Positions 21,201-31,018 of a DNA stretch of 64,000 nt are shown one piece after another. Origin of the DNA: Coturnix japonica (lineage: Eukaryota; Chordata; Aves; Galliformes; Phasianidae); assembly GCF_001577835.2 (NCBI RefSeq), contig NC_029516.1, forward strand, positions 19,111,207-19,175,206, in the 5' to 3' direction. The notes beneath the pieces were generated by a model. That model was not told the DNA's origin and searched no databases. It saw nothing but the letters and a program-made list of their open reading frames with translations. The number at the start of each line of letters is the position of its first letter. The first letter of the stretch is position 1. A program made the translations under genes and the position numbers.

Positions 21201-23651
21201 CAGCAGAGTTGGCCCAGAATATGTTGGCATCCAACCAGAAAACCTGCCCATTCTAGCAGCTGGGAAGCAGTAACCTAGGGTCAAGCACAACTGTGATGAC
21301 ACCATCAATCATTTGAAAGCAGATTGCATCAAAACTTTATGGAAGGAGCCAGAGCCACACTGAACAAGAACACAAATGTTTGTGATTGCAGTGTATATTC
21401 TCAATGACTCCACACAGATGTACACTGGTAGCTCTCACATTGATCTGATGTTCCATATACAGCTAATGTATGCTGTTTTTTTTTATACTTTGACATTAAC
21501 CCAAGACTCCAATATCATCTCCCACTCCTGTTTATAATCTGTCTCCCTTTAGTTTCCATTAATTTATTCTCAGAGAAAGACCCCTGAGTGTCACTACTGG
21601 GCTAGCTGCCCACATGGAGGTCACTCACCATTAACACCTAGCAGACATGTTCAGGACTTCTCCAGACTGAAGATTTAGGGTGAGCTTTAATAAAGAGCAT
21701 AAAGGTTTTATCTTTCCTCCATTGTTGTTGAAATAGTGTTTCCTCCATAGAAGAATATTTTGAATCTGTATTCAAAATCTGCTGCATGAGAAGTTTTAAG
21801 AAAAAAATACAATCCTCTCTTCCCATTACGTTTTCTAACTAACTACCTTTATTCTGGAAAAGAAATGTGATACAGAAGGCCAATAAAATGGAATAGCATA
21901 GCATGGCCTTACACACAATTAACCAGCAGCCCATGTGAGCCCACAGATGGCAACAAAGAATACAACAATTGAAAAGGTAAAACGAAACTCAAATTATCCT
22001 TCTCCTTAACTTTTTCCAAACTGTCATGTGTCAAAAGTCTGACTGTATAATTTTTACCATGACTATTAGCTATTCTAGAAGGAAGTCTTATTCTGGTTGT
22101 CTGCTAACTGTCTGAATTAAAGTCCCAGATAAAGCAAGTTATTGGTTGTTTGCAGTTTCAGGTTCTTGGAGTCTTGCTTTTGTATAAAGTAAGCCAGAAT
22201 TCTTGTGTGTTGCAAAACGGGCTGCAGATTCCCACTACTGGTCGGATAGCTGTTGTGCAGCCCAGTGCTTGCGTTCATCTGAGCTTAGATGTGTAGCCCA
22301 TTTAAAGGCATGGGAAACAGTGAAAACTGATTGTAGTATGTGTATGCCTACGTTTCAAGATCAGGGTTTGTCACCATAAGAAACACCTTAGATTTACTAC
22401 AGAAGATTGAGCTGAATGTCTCTCTGCAGAGCTCCAGTGTCTCCTTCCATGGCTTATCCCTGCAGCTCATGGATGAGAGTATGCACTTACTGTGCTCTGG
22501 GGCACTCCATGAATCTGTGGGTTCAGCTGCTGGGTCACATTGGTCACACAGATGGTCCTAAGGCACCTCAAGCCATTCCTGTCACTCTGGTCACAGACTG
22601 CATTGTGACTAGTGATCTGGATGGTAGCCCCAAGGCATCCTTAGAAGATGTCACAGATGCTAATTCTTTTCCACCTCAGGAACTGTGCTGCTACCTGACC
22701 TGTTGCTGCTTCCCCTCCTGTTGTTTCCCACAAGGGCCATATGCACTTCAGAAAGAAAAGCTAGTGAGAAATACAAACTTCTGATATTGGCTTTTAGATA
22801 CTACTTAGTTATTGCCATTGCAAGGTGCATATGTAGGTCATTTCTGGAGACCTTTTGAGCACCAACACGGGCTGCCCAGAGGCTGTGCAGTCTCCTCTTT
22901 GGAGATCTTCAATAGCCACTTGGATGTGGCCTTGGGCACACTGCACTGGGCTTCCCTGCTGGAGCAGAGATTGTGCCAGGTCTCCCTGCCAACCTCAGCC
23001 ATTCTGCCATTGGGCTGCTCATGCTGGAAGCCTGGATGTAGAAACTGGGTTGATAAAATGCACCTTCCTATGGTCTGGCTGGCAGTAACAATATTAAATA
23101 GGTAGAGACTTCTGGGTTACTGATATCACGCTGTATTCTCAATGAATGAAAGACCACGCCCAAATGTCTTCTCCCTTTGCTTTCAGGCTGTAGCGAAGCT
23201 GATGTCAGTGGACTGCCGTTGTCATGGTGTTTCTGGGTCGTGCGCTGTGAAAACCTGCTGGAAAACTATGTCCTCCTTTGAAAAGATTGGCCGATTTTTA
23301 AAGGATAAGTATGAAAACAGCATACAGGTATCAGACAAGATGAAAAAAAAGCTACGCAGGAAAGAGAAGAGCCAGAGGAAAATACCAATCCAGAAAGAAG
23401 ACCTTCTTTATGTGAACAAATCACCCAATTACTGTGTCGAAGATCAGAAACTGGGCATCCCTGGGACTCAGGGCAGGGAGTGCAACCGCACGTCAGATGG
23501 ACCCGATGGCTGCAACCTGCTGTGCTGCGGGCGCGGGTACAACACACATGTGGTCAGGCACGTGGAGAGGTGTGAGTGCAAGTTCGTCTGGTGCTGCTAC
23601 GTGCGCTGCCGGCGGTGTGAGACCATGACCGACGTACACACCTGCAAGTAG
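15140..23651 (+). CDS. WNT16: WNT16, secreted Wnt ligand (4 coding exons)
   Basis: Joined exons 15140-15228, 15314-15556, 17170-17456 and 23187-23651 encode about 360 residues (human about 365). WNT16 is a secreted, palmitoleoylated ligand for Frizzled receptors. The order seen is: a hydrophobic signal peptide at about 1-27, WLGIA near the mature N-terminus, [20 protein letters not shown] at about 70-88, [13 protein letters not shown] at about 154-166, and the lipidation loop CHGVSGSC with acceptor Ser about 222. A basic linker ([15 protein letters not shown]) follows, and then the cysteine-rich C-terminus ending [16 protein letters not shown]-glycosylation sequons NVT, NAS and NRT are present. 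The [19 protein letters not shown] junction and the linker identify WNT16 rather than another Wnt. The start codon has a strong Kozak context (GCGGCCATGG). One oddity: exon 2 ends in phase 2 while exon 3 needs one leading base, so the joined CDS has one surplus base (1084 nt). It is convergent with FAM3C. Confidence 0.95.
15314..15556 (+). CDS. WNT16: WNT16 coding exon 2
   Basis: 243 nt. The acceptor is TTCCGCAG/G and the donor is CAGCG/GTGAGT. It encodes [17 protein letters not shown] through [11 protein letters not shown], then a Pro/Arg-rich stretch ending AFGQQLQQ, which aligns with human LFGYELSS. The donor leaves two bases of a codon, but the conserved GTKE at the start of exon 3 needs only one. 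The tail of this exon therefore has one base too many for the frame. Confidence 0.88.
15557..17169 (+). other. WNT16: WNT16 intron 2
   Basis: A GT-AG intron of 1.6 kb. It contains a (CTG)6 run, the end of the CpG island and the 9-base inverted repeat at 16874-16908. No additional exon or clear mobile element was recognised. Confidence 0.8.
15598..15615. repeat. (CTG)6 in WNT16 intron 2
   Basis: Six perfect CTG units about 40 bases after the exon 2 donor. It is probably length-polymorphic. Confidence 0.93.
17170..17456 (+). CDS. WNT16: WNT16 coding exon 3
   Basis: 287 nt. The acceptor is GCTTTGCAG/GC and the donor is GGCAG/GTACGT. It encodes (G)[47 protein letters not shown] and ends at [10 protein letters not shown] in phase 0. 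It is almost colinear with human WNT16. Sequons NVT and NAS are present. Confidence 0.96.
18575..18982 (+). mobile_element. CR1 LINE 3' fragment in WNT16 intron 3
   Basis: About 400 bases in CR1 order: CAGCATGGAGAAGAGAAGGC, ACCTTATAGCTGCCTTCCAG, CTGTGGATGCCTTGTCCCCG, AAGGCCAGGTTGGATGGGAT, TTCCCTTCCAACCC and a decayed tail. It is 5'-truncated and moderately diverged. Open frames inside it are element-derived. Confidence 0.93.
22866..23020 (+). mobile_element. Old CR1-like LINE fragment in WNT16 intron 3
   Basis: GGCTGCCCAGAGGCTGTGCA, GTCTCCTCTTTGGAGATCTT and CAATAGCCACTTGGATGTGG follow the CR1 pattern in which a contracted GTCTCC-TGGAGAT block precedes the tail. The terminal repeat is not preserved. 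Divergence is high and the boundaries are approximate. Confidence 0.65.
23187..23651 (+). CDS. WNT16: WNT16 coding exon 4 (terminal)
   Basis: 465 nt including TAG at 23649-23651. The acceptor is TTGCTTTCAG/GCT. It encodes [19 protein letters not shown] (lipid-acceptor Ser), [16 protein letters not shown], the basic linker, [38 protein letters not shown], and the C-terminal cysteine knot [14 protein letters not shown]. It is the most conserved part of the gene. Confidence 0.97.
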   Translation, partial: AVAKLMSVDCRCHGVSGSCAVKTCWKTMSSFEKIGRFLKDKYENSIQVSDKMKKKLRRKEKSQRKIPIQKEDLLYVNKSPNYCVEDQKLGIPGTQGRECNRTSDGPDGCNLLCCGRGYNTHVVRHVERCECKFVWCCYVRCRRCETMTDVHTCK

Positions 23652-25052
23652 GGCTCAGCACAGAAACAGCTGAATCACCCCACAGCAGGCTGTGCACACA
23701 GCTGCCAAGCAGGCAGCAGTTACCAGGACAGGGACTATGGGGGATCCGCCTCTGGCGGAACAGGCATTGCTAAGCAGGGCGTACTCCAAACAGTTGGTGT
23801 ATGAAAGCCATGTGTGGAGAGCAGCCTGCACAGAGGGACAGCCACAGCAACAGGGAAAGACTCCCAGTGGCACATTTGAGCTATCTCTGTGTCAGAGTTA
23901 ATACCTCTTTGGGACTTGAATAGCCACAACATCTTGAAGATCAATGTGGTTGGCAAGTACAGTGCAGAGAATCCAATATCTTATCGGCCAGAGGATGGAG
24001 GGCTAGGAGGCCTGTAAGATACATCAGATGGATCTGCTAGATGATTCATTTCTACCAGTCTTATGAAAAAAAAACAGGAATGCTGTATGTTCTGTTCACC
24101 CTTGAGCATTTCCTTTGCGACCTTTTGAAAAGCTCTCTGTGACGTGCAGGATTGCTCCTGGTACCCGGAAATGTGTGCGCCAATGGAGAGGTGGGATAGG
24201 AGAGAATGGCCCATTGGCCTGGAGCAAACTGTGCCCAGCACAGGGGGGCTGGAGCATGGTTTAGTGAATGTGGTGAGCATGGAGTGCCAAACAGCAACCT
24301 CAGGGTCTTGTATAAGTTGTCTTTCAAATGCTCAAAGGCCAGGTCTGAAGAGGGATAGAAATACAGCGTGGTATTTGAGGGAAGTGCAGTCCCTCACAGG
24401 TATCTCCTCAGCACCCAAGCGCACAATTTGCAATCAACCCATCATCACCCCAGTGCTGTACTGCATGTGATAACCTGCCATCTTCAGCCATCCTGGTGGG
24501 GCTCACCAGCAACTTCACAATTAGCCACGTGAGACTCAGCTCTATGAAATCTGTCATAAAATGAGAGATTTAAAACACTTCAAGCACATTCTGTTATACG
24601 ATCTACAGCTAGAACTTGTCATTAGTATCCCAAGTCAGTTCAGTGCACCATGTCACTGAAGGATTGGCTCACACCACTAAAAGATTTCAACTGTTATCAA
24701 TAACGTTTTCTCCCCTCCATATGTTGGCTTAATTCTCTTTTACATCTGGAAAAAAGGTTGTTTATTTTTATGCAGTGATGCAATTACTGGTTTAAAAAAG
24801 TATCACGGGAAAAGGATTTCTGTTGTTTAAATGTGCAAAGACCTATTTTTGATAAGACGAGAAAGTTTATATTTTGTAAATATTTAAATTATGCAAGTTA
24901 TGTAAGAAGTTTCCAAAACTAATGTGCTAAGATTGCAGCCTTTGGCATCTGCTGATGTTTGTTATTATTGCAACAGCCTATAACTGATTTTTACTTGCAT
25001 GAGAAGGGGAAACTTATTCAGAGGATTACTGAAATGTTCTTTATTATTATGA

Positions 25053-25076
25053 TCAGGTCAGCTATAACTGACCTGA
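25053..25076. promoter_or_regulatory. Perfect 9-bp inverted repeat containing two AGGTCA half-sites
   Basis: TCAGGTCAG, a 6-base spacer CTATAA, then CTGACCTGA. The arms contain AGGTCA and its reverse complement TGACCT separated by 8 bases (an IR8). AGGTCA is the classic nuclear-receptor half-site, but IR8 is not the most common functional spacing. If transcribed as WNT16 3' UTR it would form a small hairpin. Function is not shown. Confidence 0.5.
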
Positions 25077-25555
25077 CACAGTGGTGACACTGGTGACACA
25101 GTGACGAGAAGCACTTATTTTGCTATTCTAAATGATCAGTAATTACTATTCTGTATAGTTTTTCTGTTCTTTTCAACCCATTTTTCATACAGTGAAATTT
25201 GGCTCCAGTGGTAAGTGGCATAACTCCCACTGACATCAGGAGGAATGCTCAGGGGCTGCCATCCCTTAACTTGTTCCATACAGGCAGGCATTTGTTAGAA
25301 ATACACCCGTTGAGATACTTCGGTTGGAGCTTTCAAAGCTGTCATTTATTTTCTCATGGAAGATGGTGATTCCCTGTCACCATCTATTGGATTTGTAGGT
25401 CAGGAAGGAAACAAAACCTGTGTTGTGGTACGTTGCTGCCTTGTGTAGAGTATCAGGAAGAGAAGTCCTTTATATGCTGGTTCTTTGGTGACTGTCCTCC
25501 ACTTTTAGCCAGTCTCACTGCATTGACCTAGCTCGATAATGGTCAGCATCAGGGA

Positions 25556-25793
25556 TTTGCCCAGGAGAAAAGGGTGGAGGTTCTTTACCAGGAGAGTGGT
25601 CAGGCCCTGGAACAGGCTGCCCAGGGAGGTTGTGGATGCCCCGTCCTTGGAGGTGTTCAAGGCCAGGTTGGACAGGGCCCTGGGCAACCTGATCTGAAGT
25701 TAGGTGGCCCTGTCAGGCAGGGGGGTTGGAACTTCATGATCCTTGAGGTCCCTTCCAACCCAGGTCATTCTGTGATTCTGTGATTCTGTAAAA
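25556..25793 (+). mobile_element. CR1 LINE 3' fragment 3' of WNT16
   Basis: GTCAGGCCCTGGAACAGGCT, GCCCAGGGAGGTTGTGGATG, AAGGCCAGGTTGGACAGGGC and CTTGAGGTCCCTTCCAACCC are followed by three ATTCTGTG-type units. It is well preserved, so comparatively young, and closely matches the tail at 10785-10883. Confidence 0.95.
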
Positions 25794-26001
25794 GATCTCA
25801 AAGGGCTGTTTCTGTGGTTTGGAACAGGACCAGCTCACACATCAGCATCTCACTGAGGAGCAGGGCAGTTGTGACAGGGCTCACACATTCAGGGTGTCCA
25901 TGCCTGCTTGGGTAGCTCCTTACTTGAGGCTGCAGAGCAGTCATCTGGATCTAAAAGGTAAAGTAAAAATGGTTTTCTTGATAAATGTTATTAATAAAAG
26001 A

Positions 26002-26019
26002 TTTTTTTTTTTTTTTTTT
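26002..26019. repeat. Poly-T tract, 18 T
   Basis: A homopolymer immediately after TTAATAAAAGA. It may form part of a polyadenylation region for WNT16, or be a simple repeat. Confidence 0.9.
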
Positions 26020-29000
26020 CCTGGTTGAAGGGGGAAAGAGTTTACTTCTTCAGAGCATGACAAAAGCTGTGTCAGCACTGGGGTTGGAGATGCACTGCAG
26101 GCAGGAGCCTGAAAACATGTATTTGGTTGTGGGAAAGAATGAAAGAAATTATACAAGCATTTCTGTTTCCTAGAGCAAAAGCCTGACAACACACTAGGGG
26201 TTAAAAGAAGAATTTACGTGGATGATCATTTATTGTCTGTGCTGAAAGGAGCACCGTGCCTCATGTCAGCAGCAGAAAACCAGCTGACAGCTAAGTCAGC
26301 ATCCCGCTCTTTTGCAGTCTAATCTGCTCCATAGCCTGAGAAATTAAATTGACGTCATCATATCTTAGTATGTCCAAAACAGCATTTTGATGTGCAGAGT
26401 TTCTATGGGATGTATACATCATCTGGGATAACACCAACAATCTTATCTTAGCTGGCTCTGGAGCATCAGGCTGGGGTTACACAGCAGGGTCTGCCCTGCC
26501 AGCCCTGCCCTGACCCCTGGGTCAGTTCAGTTTAGTGATACGGTTCACAGAAACACACCACAAACAAGAGCTCTGGCTGCGTTTTGAAGCCTCAAACTGA
26601 GCAATAACACACCAGTAAGGGCTTAAGGAGGTGACCAGGTGCAGGAACTCCTTGAGCTGACTTTGCTGCCAAGTCCCATAATCACAATGCTAAGGATCTG
26701 ATCCAAGCATCTCACTTTGTAGTGCAAGAGGAACAGAGCTGACCAGCTGCTTCAGGCTGACCCTAGGGATCAGAAATTTAACAAGGAGGATGCAGTGATT
26801 TGTGTGCATTATTAAACAGCATGGCTGGACTAGTACTCTCTACTGATACCTACCCCTCTCCATATATATGCAATTGAGCCCTGAAAGAAAGCTTTGTTTT
26901 CTACATGCCTCATGGAATTTATTTACTAATATACCACAAAAAATTAGCACTAAGCATAGTTTTCTGCATTGTACCATACGTGTATTAAGTGCTTTGATAA
27001 AATTGGAGAGCATGGATATAAAAGCCATAGATAATGACATTACCCACCCAGTTTTCCAGTTGGAAAGGATGATTCAGCTGCCAAGATACTTGGAAAAATG
27101 AAGCTGTGCTGATAAAGAAGATGTTAAGATATTCAAGGCCAAGGAAGATAATTAGCCAGAAGTGATCACTGAAGCATCATAGAAATAGTCAAGCTAAGTT
27201 CCATGGAAAACAGTACTCCCTTCCACCACTATCCGTGAAGCTCAAAGAGGAGACGTGACCTCCCCTCAGTTGGGAGACTGATACTTAAGCATTGGAAGGG
27301 ATGCCTAAAGAATGCAGGCCTTTGAAGGCCGCATCAGATCTTGGTTGTAAGGATAAAAAACACTACTGCAGGAGCAGAGAGGAGAAACTACAATTGGTTT
27401 AAGCCAGCCTGAGGCTGCCTTATCTCTGAGGCTCGAGATAAGACAATCAGAAACGTAATGAAATATCTCAAGTAAAGCACACTCCTTCTTGCTTTGCTCC
27501 ATTATTTATTTATTTATTTTTGACTGCACAGGCAAGAAACTCTTCCTCCACAAAGGATGCTGCAGGAAGCAGCTGAGCTCAGGTGTTGGATCCTTTTGGT
27601 ACACGGCCCAGAAGGCAAGAAGCAGGGTCCCTCACATCCCCAGTGCAGCATCAGAAAGAAGGTATCAGGTCCAAGGCACAACCACCTGTAATGACCTGAT
27701 AGCTGGAAAAGCTTCCCAGCAGCTTCCAGACCGTGCTCTGTGTCAGCCAGTTTATGGAGGGGCTATGGCCCTTCCATCTGCGTGCATGAAAGCCTGTCAA
27801 CATATGCAGCACTAACACTTTATTTCTCTTCCTGATTTACCACTTGGCTTCTAAGCTGCAGATAATCGAAAGAGTTTAGGAGCTACTATGAACAGATCAA
27901 GAGTTTTCTAGTCTCATCAACATCTGAGGGAACTAAAAAACACGTTAACGTCTATAAAACAAAACTTGCCAGGCAATGGGAAGCTTTTTGTGAACCAGCA
28001 CTTGAGCAAGTAAGGCTGTCCAAGCCTCTCCTCTTTCAAGAAGAAAAATATGTTTGATGCTAGGAGAGATGCAGATAGCATTTCAACACAGACATCTTCA
28101 GCTTCTTTAAGATTCATACACATTAAGAGCACTAACCCAGCAGTTGAGAGCTGTAGCTGACAATGAAGCAGTCTCCAGGTAGCTCGGATCCCAGCTAAAT
28201 GCTCCCTGGGGAAAACAGCCACAATCTTTTTGTGTCCTGCCCCTTTTCTCGCACCCACATTCTTTGAGGCAGATATCCTTCCTCTCTATCTTCAACTTTC
28301 CTTCCTTTGCTCCCCTGTCCTCCGGGCACTGCAGATGTTCTCATCCTCTCATGTAGGAAAAGACGTTTCCTGGAGCTCTGTTATAAGGCACTTTTGCATG
28401 AAGCTTCTTGTGCAAAATGGCGGGTTCAAACCACAGGATGTAGGAGAAACCACAGAATTCAAGTTTTTCTTGGTCACTTACTTGAAACATGAACTTCTAC
28501 CGAAGTCTTGCTTACTGAAAGCATCAGAAAGCTTACTGCAACAGAAGGGAATGCTGCACCTAGCTCACAAGGTAGAGTATGAGATGGCATGACTGTATCT
28601 TGCAGCAAGTCAAAAGATCACAGGATCTCCTTTCTGTTCTCATTTTCATGGCTAAAACGAGCTCATTTGTATAACTGAATGATTTAATATAATGAAAGGA
28701 TGCAGCTGTGATGATATGAGTTAGAGAATGGGGGAAAGAGAGGGAGATTTCACAAGAACTAAATGATTTAAGAACAATTATTAAACTGCTTATTGCTTTA
28801 AAAGCAGCAATTAAATATTTTGTGGCAGATTCAGCTTTAACAGGTTTTCATACTGTTCATGCTTGCTTCAGATGGCCAGAAAAAAAGAAGGCGGCACAAA
28901 TCTAAAGACAAAAGCTAGAACTACAGCCAGGCTTCCTTTATGTCCTCCACTACATTCCATAGAAGATAGTAGTGCAAGGAAACAATAAAGCTTTCCTCAG

Positions 29001-29310
29001 TGCAGCCCCCACCCTGCCCTCACCAAACCAACCACTTCTCCCACCTTTAAGTCTCTACTAAGTATCTTCCAAATTCTTCTACTATTATCTTAGATAGCAG
29101 CATAACCAATACCAGCTTACTTACAAATAATTTATTCATGTGAAAATTCCAGGACTTTGCAATTAGTTTTTCACAATAACCTGATGTTATGAAATAACTT
29201 TTATTATCGAATGGATAGAAACGAGGTGTTTTACTCATTTGATGTAAAAGATACATATGATTTTGACACATCCTCCTAAACAAGAGAATCTGAAAGATTT
29301 AACAAAAACA
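26020..29310. other. Convergent intergenic spacer between WNT16 and FAM3C
   Basis: No gene, CR1 or structured repeat is recognised. There is a short TTTA-type run near 27507-27522. Open frames at about 27489-27815 and 28230-28592 have no recognisable domain or splice context. Confidence 0.7.
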
Positions 29311-29311
29311 A

Positions 29312-30928
29312 TTTCACCACATAAGGATCTTTTATTGCTGCTCTACATTAAACTTCAGTGAAAGCCACATTATTTAACAAACTACTTAAACGTACAGAAC
29401 AGCTCAGAGTCCAGTCTTAGTTTGACATCACAGGTTATTTGACTTGAGAAGCAATTCCCAATATTGCTTGACTTGTTTTTTAGTGCATACAATTGAGTTC
29501 ATTTCAGAAGACCTATCAACAATAGGAACATTTGAGTGCCACTTACACTGTGGGTTCCTGAAAAATCCTTTGTGGCTGTAGTCCCATGGTACTAGCTGGA
29601 AGTTTCTGAAGATTAAACTAGAAATCATGACATAAAACTCCAAGAGATTACAATCAATTCTGTAACATCCCCTATTTTTTTTTTTCCTATACCAACAATT
29701 TAATTTATAACATGCTAACTTACTTTCAGTGAAAGTTCAAGCTGGCCCTACATAAAAATGGAGCTATGTTTTCTGACAGCTCTGACATGAGCTGAAGAAT
29801 AAGGCCACTTCAACTTGGTCCTTTAATTTTTTTGCATTGAAAAAAAATGAAGATGCATCATCACTTAAGTTCGAATACTATAGATTGCATAACCAAAGAT
29901 GCGATGCTTTCTCTACTATCACTGTAAGCACATATGACCCCACATTAGGTGTAACACAGGCAGTAAAGACTCATAATACTGTACCCTGGACAACTCTTAC
30001 TAGAAGGCAGAATGCTCTCCCCTGGGTTCTTTGCAATAGAAAATTTATTTCTAGGTTTACGACTACAGCAGGAAGGCACCCCACCACACACATATGTACT
30101 ATGTGACTAGCCAGCAGGGCTGAATAGCCATAAGTAGACTCAGAGGTTAAGCAGCAGTACAAAAACTGTTACCAAAAAAAAAATGAACAAGTCACTTGTT
30201 TGAGTACTGTTGTTTAACATGCCGAGTCTCTTCTACACAGGAAGTACAGTTTTCAAGCTGAGCAACAATCCTTCCAAGCTGCTTTTAAGTATCACATACA
30301 CTATTTACACATTTACTTTGCTCTTCCCTTAGTAAAAAAAAAAACTTATATTGTGCTTTTCATGGTATATCTGTATTTCACTATCATGTTTTCCTTCTTT
30401 GCAGATTATCCAGTTTTGGTGGGAGACTACAAAATAAATTTTTTTAGCACTCGGTATTAGAATAACCAAATTAGCTTCAATAAAAAGTGATGCTGCCATT
30501 AAAAAGGCAGAAGATAAAAAAAATTAAAGCTCTTTATTAACTTATCTCTATGTTTTCCACAAAGGTTACATTCTCACAGCAATGTTAGAAGACAGTACAA
30601 CATTTGTCCAGATCTGTTTATTATTGGCATATGCAATTTATTAGCCAGTCGGTCTACAAGATACTCACCATAGGCAAACTAAATACTGTGCTTTTAAGAA
30701 ATCTGTTTAGAAAGTACTTTATGTTCCTTTTAATTTGAACATATTTACAAAAAGGACTGTATGTGTGTTAGCAATAAATAATCCCAATATTCAAGATGTC
30801 AGTGCTCATGCACACACTGACAGGATGGCTGCATGCTTTAAAAATATTATTTACAGTACAGTCTCCTTCATAGCCCTCTCCCTAATAATAGCAGAAAGTG
30901 CATTTTCTTCCTTTCCTTTTCTGTAGAT
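29312..30928 (-). other. FAM3C: FAM3C 3' UTR (distal end inferred)
   Basis: An AT-rich stretch directly after the FAM3C stop, free of CR1. Reverse-strand AATAAA signals occur at 29331-29336, 30533-30538 and a few other places. The most distal would give a UTR of about 1.6 kb, and alternative proximal sites are likely. The extent is inference; only the 30928 boundary is firm. Confidence 0.45.
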
Positions 30929-31018
30929 TTAGTCTTGCTTCTGAGGGATACAGCCTTCCATCTCAACAACTTCTGGCCAGCCTTCGTATTTGTTGGTGTC
31001 CTTGTTGTTCTTTATATG
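30929..31018 (-). CDS. FAM3C: FAM3C terminal coding exon
   Basis: 90 nt. The acceptor is CTATTTGCAG/CAT. It encodes [20 protein letters not shown] then EGCIPQKQD and TAA. It includes Cys221, which closes a conserved disulfide. Confidence 0.97.
   Translation of the reverse strand, partial: HIKNNKDTNKYEGWPEVVEMEGCIPQKQD

Larger units (their letters stand above)
17457..23186 (+). other. WNT16: WNT16 intron 3
   Basis: A GT-AG intron of 5.7 kb. It contains two CR1 fragments (about 18575-18982 and 22866-23020) and otherwise unremarkable AT-rich sequence. A 61-codon open frame at 20632 follows an acceptor-like TTTTTCCACAG, but has no recognisable relative and is not called as an exon. Confidence 0.85.
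23652..26015 (+). other. WNT16: WNT16 3' UTR and downstream flank (end uncertain)
   Basis: I found no AATAAA or ATTAAA between the stop codon and 25992. The first AATAAA is at 25993-25998, directly followed by an 18-T run that could act as a U-rich downstream element, so one possible mRNA end is near 26015. That would place a CR1 copy (25556-25793) in the UTR. A shorter UTR using a variant signal, for example in the AT-rich block at 24850-24910, is equally possible. Confidence 0.35.

Noticed and set aside
28230-28592. 120-codon frame between WNT16 and FAM3C
   Set aside because: No domain, low-complexity composition, and no support from splice signals or synteny.
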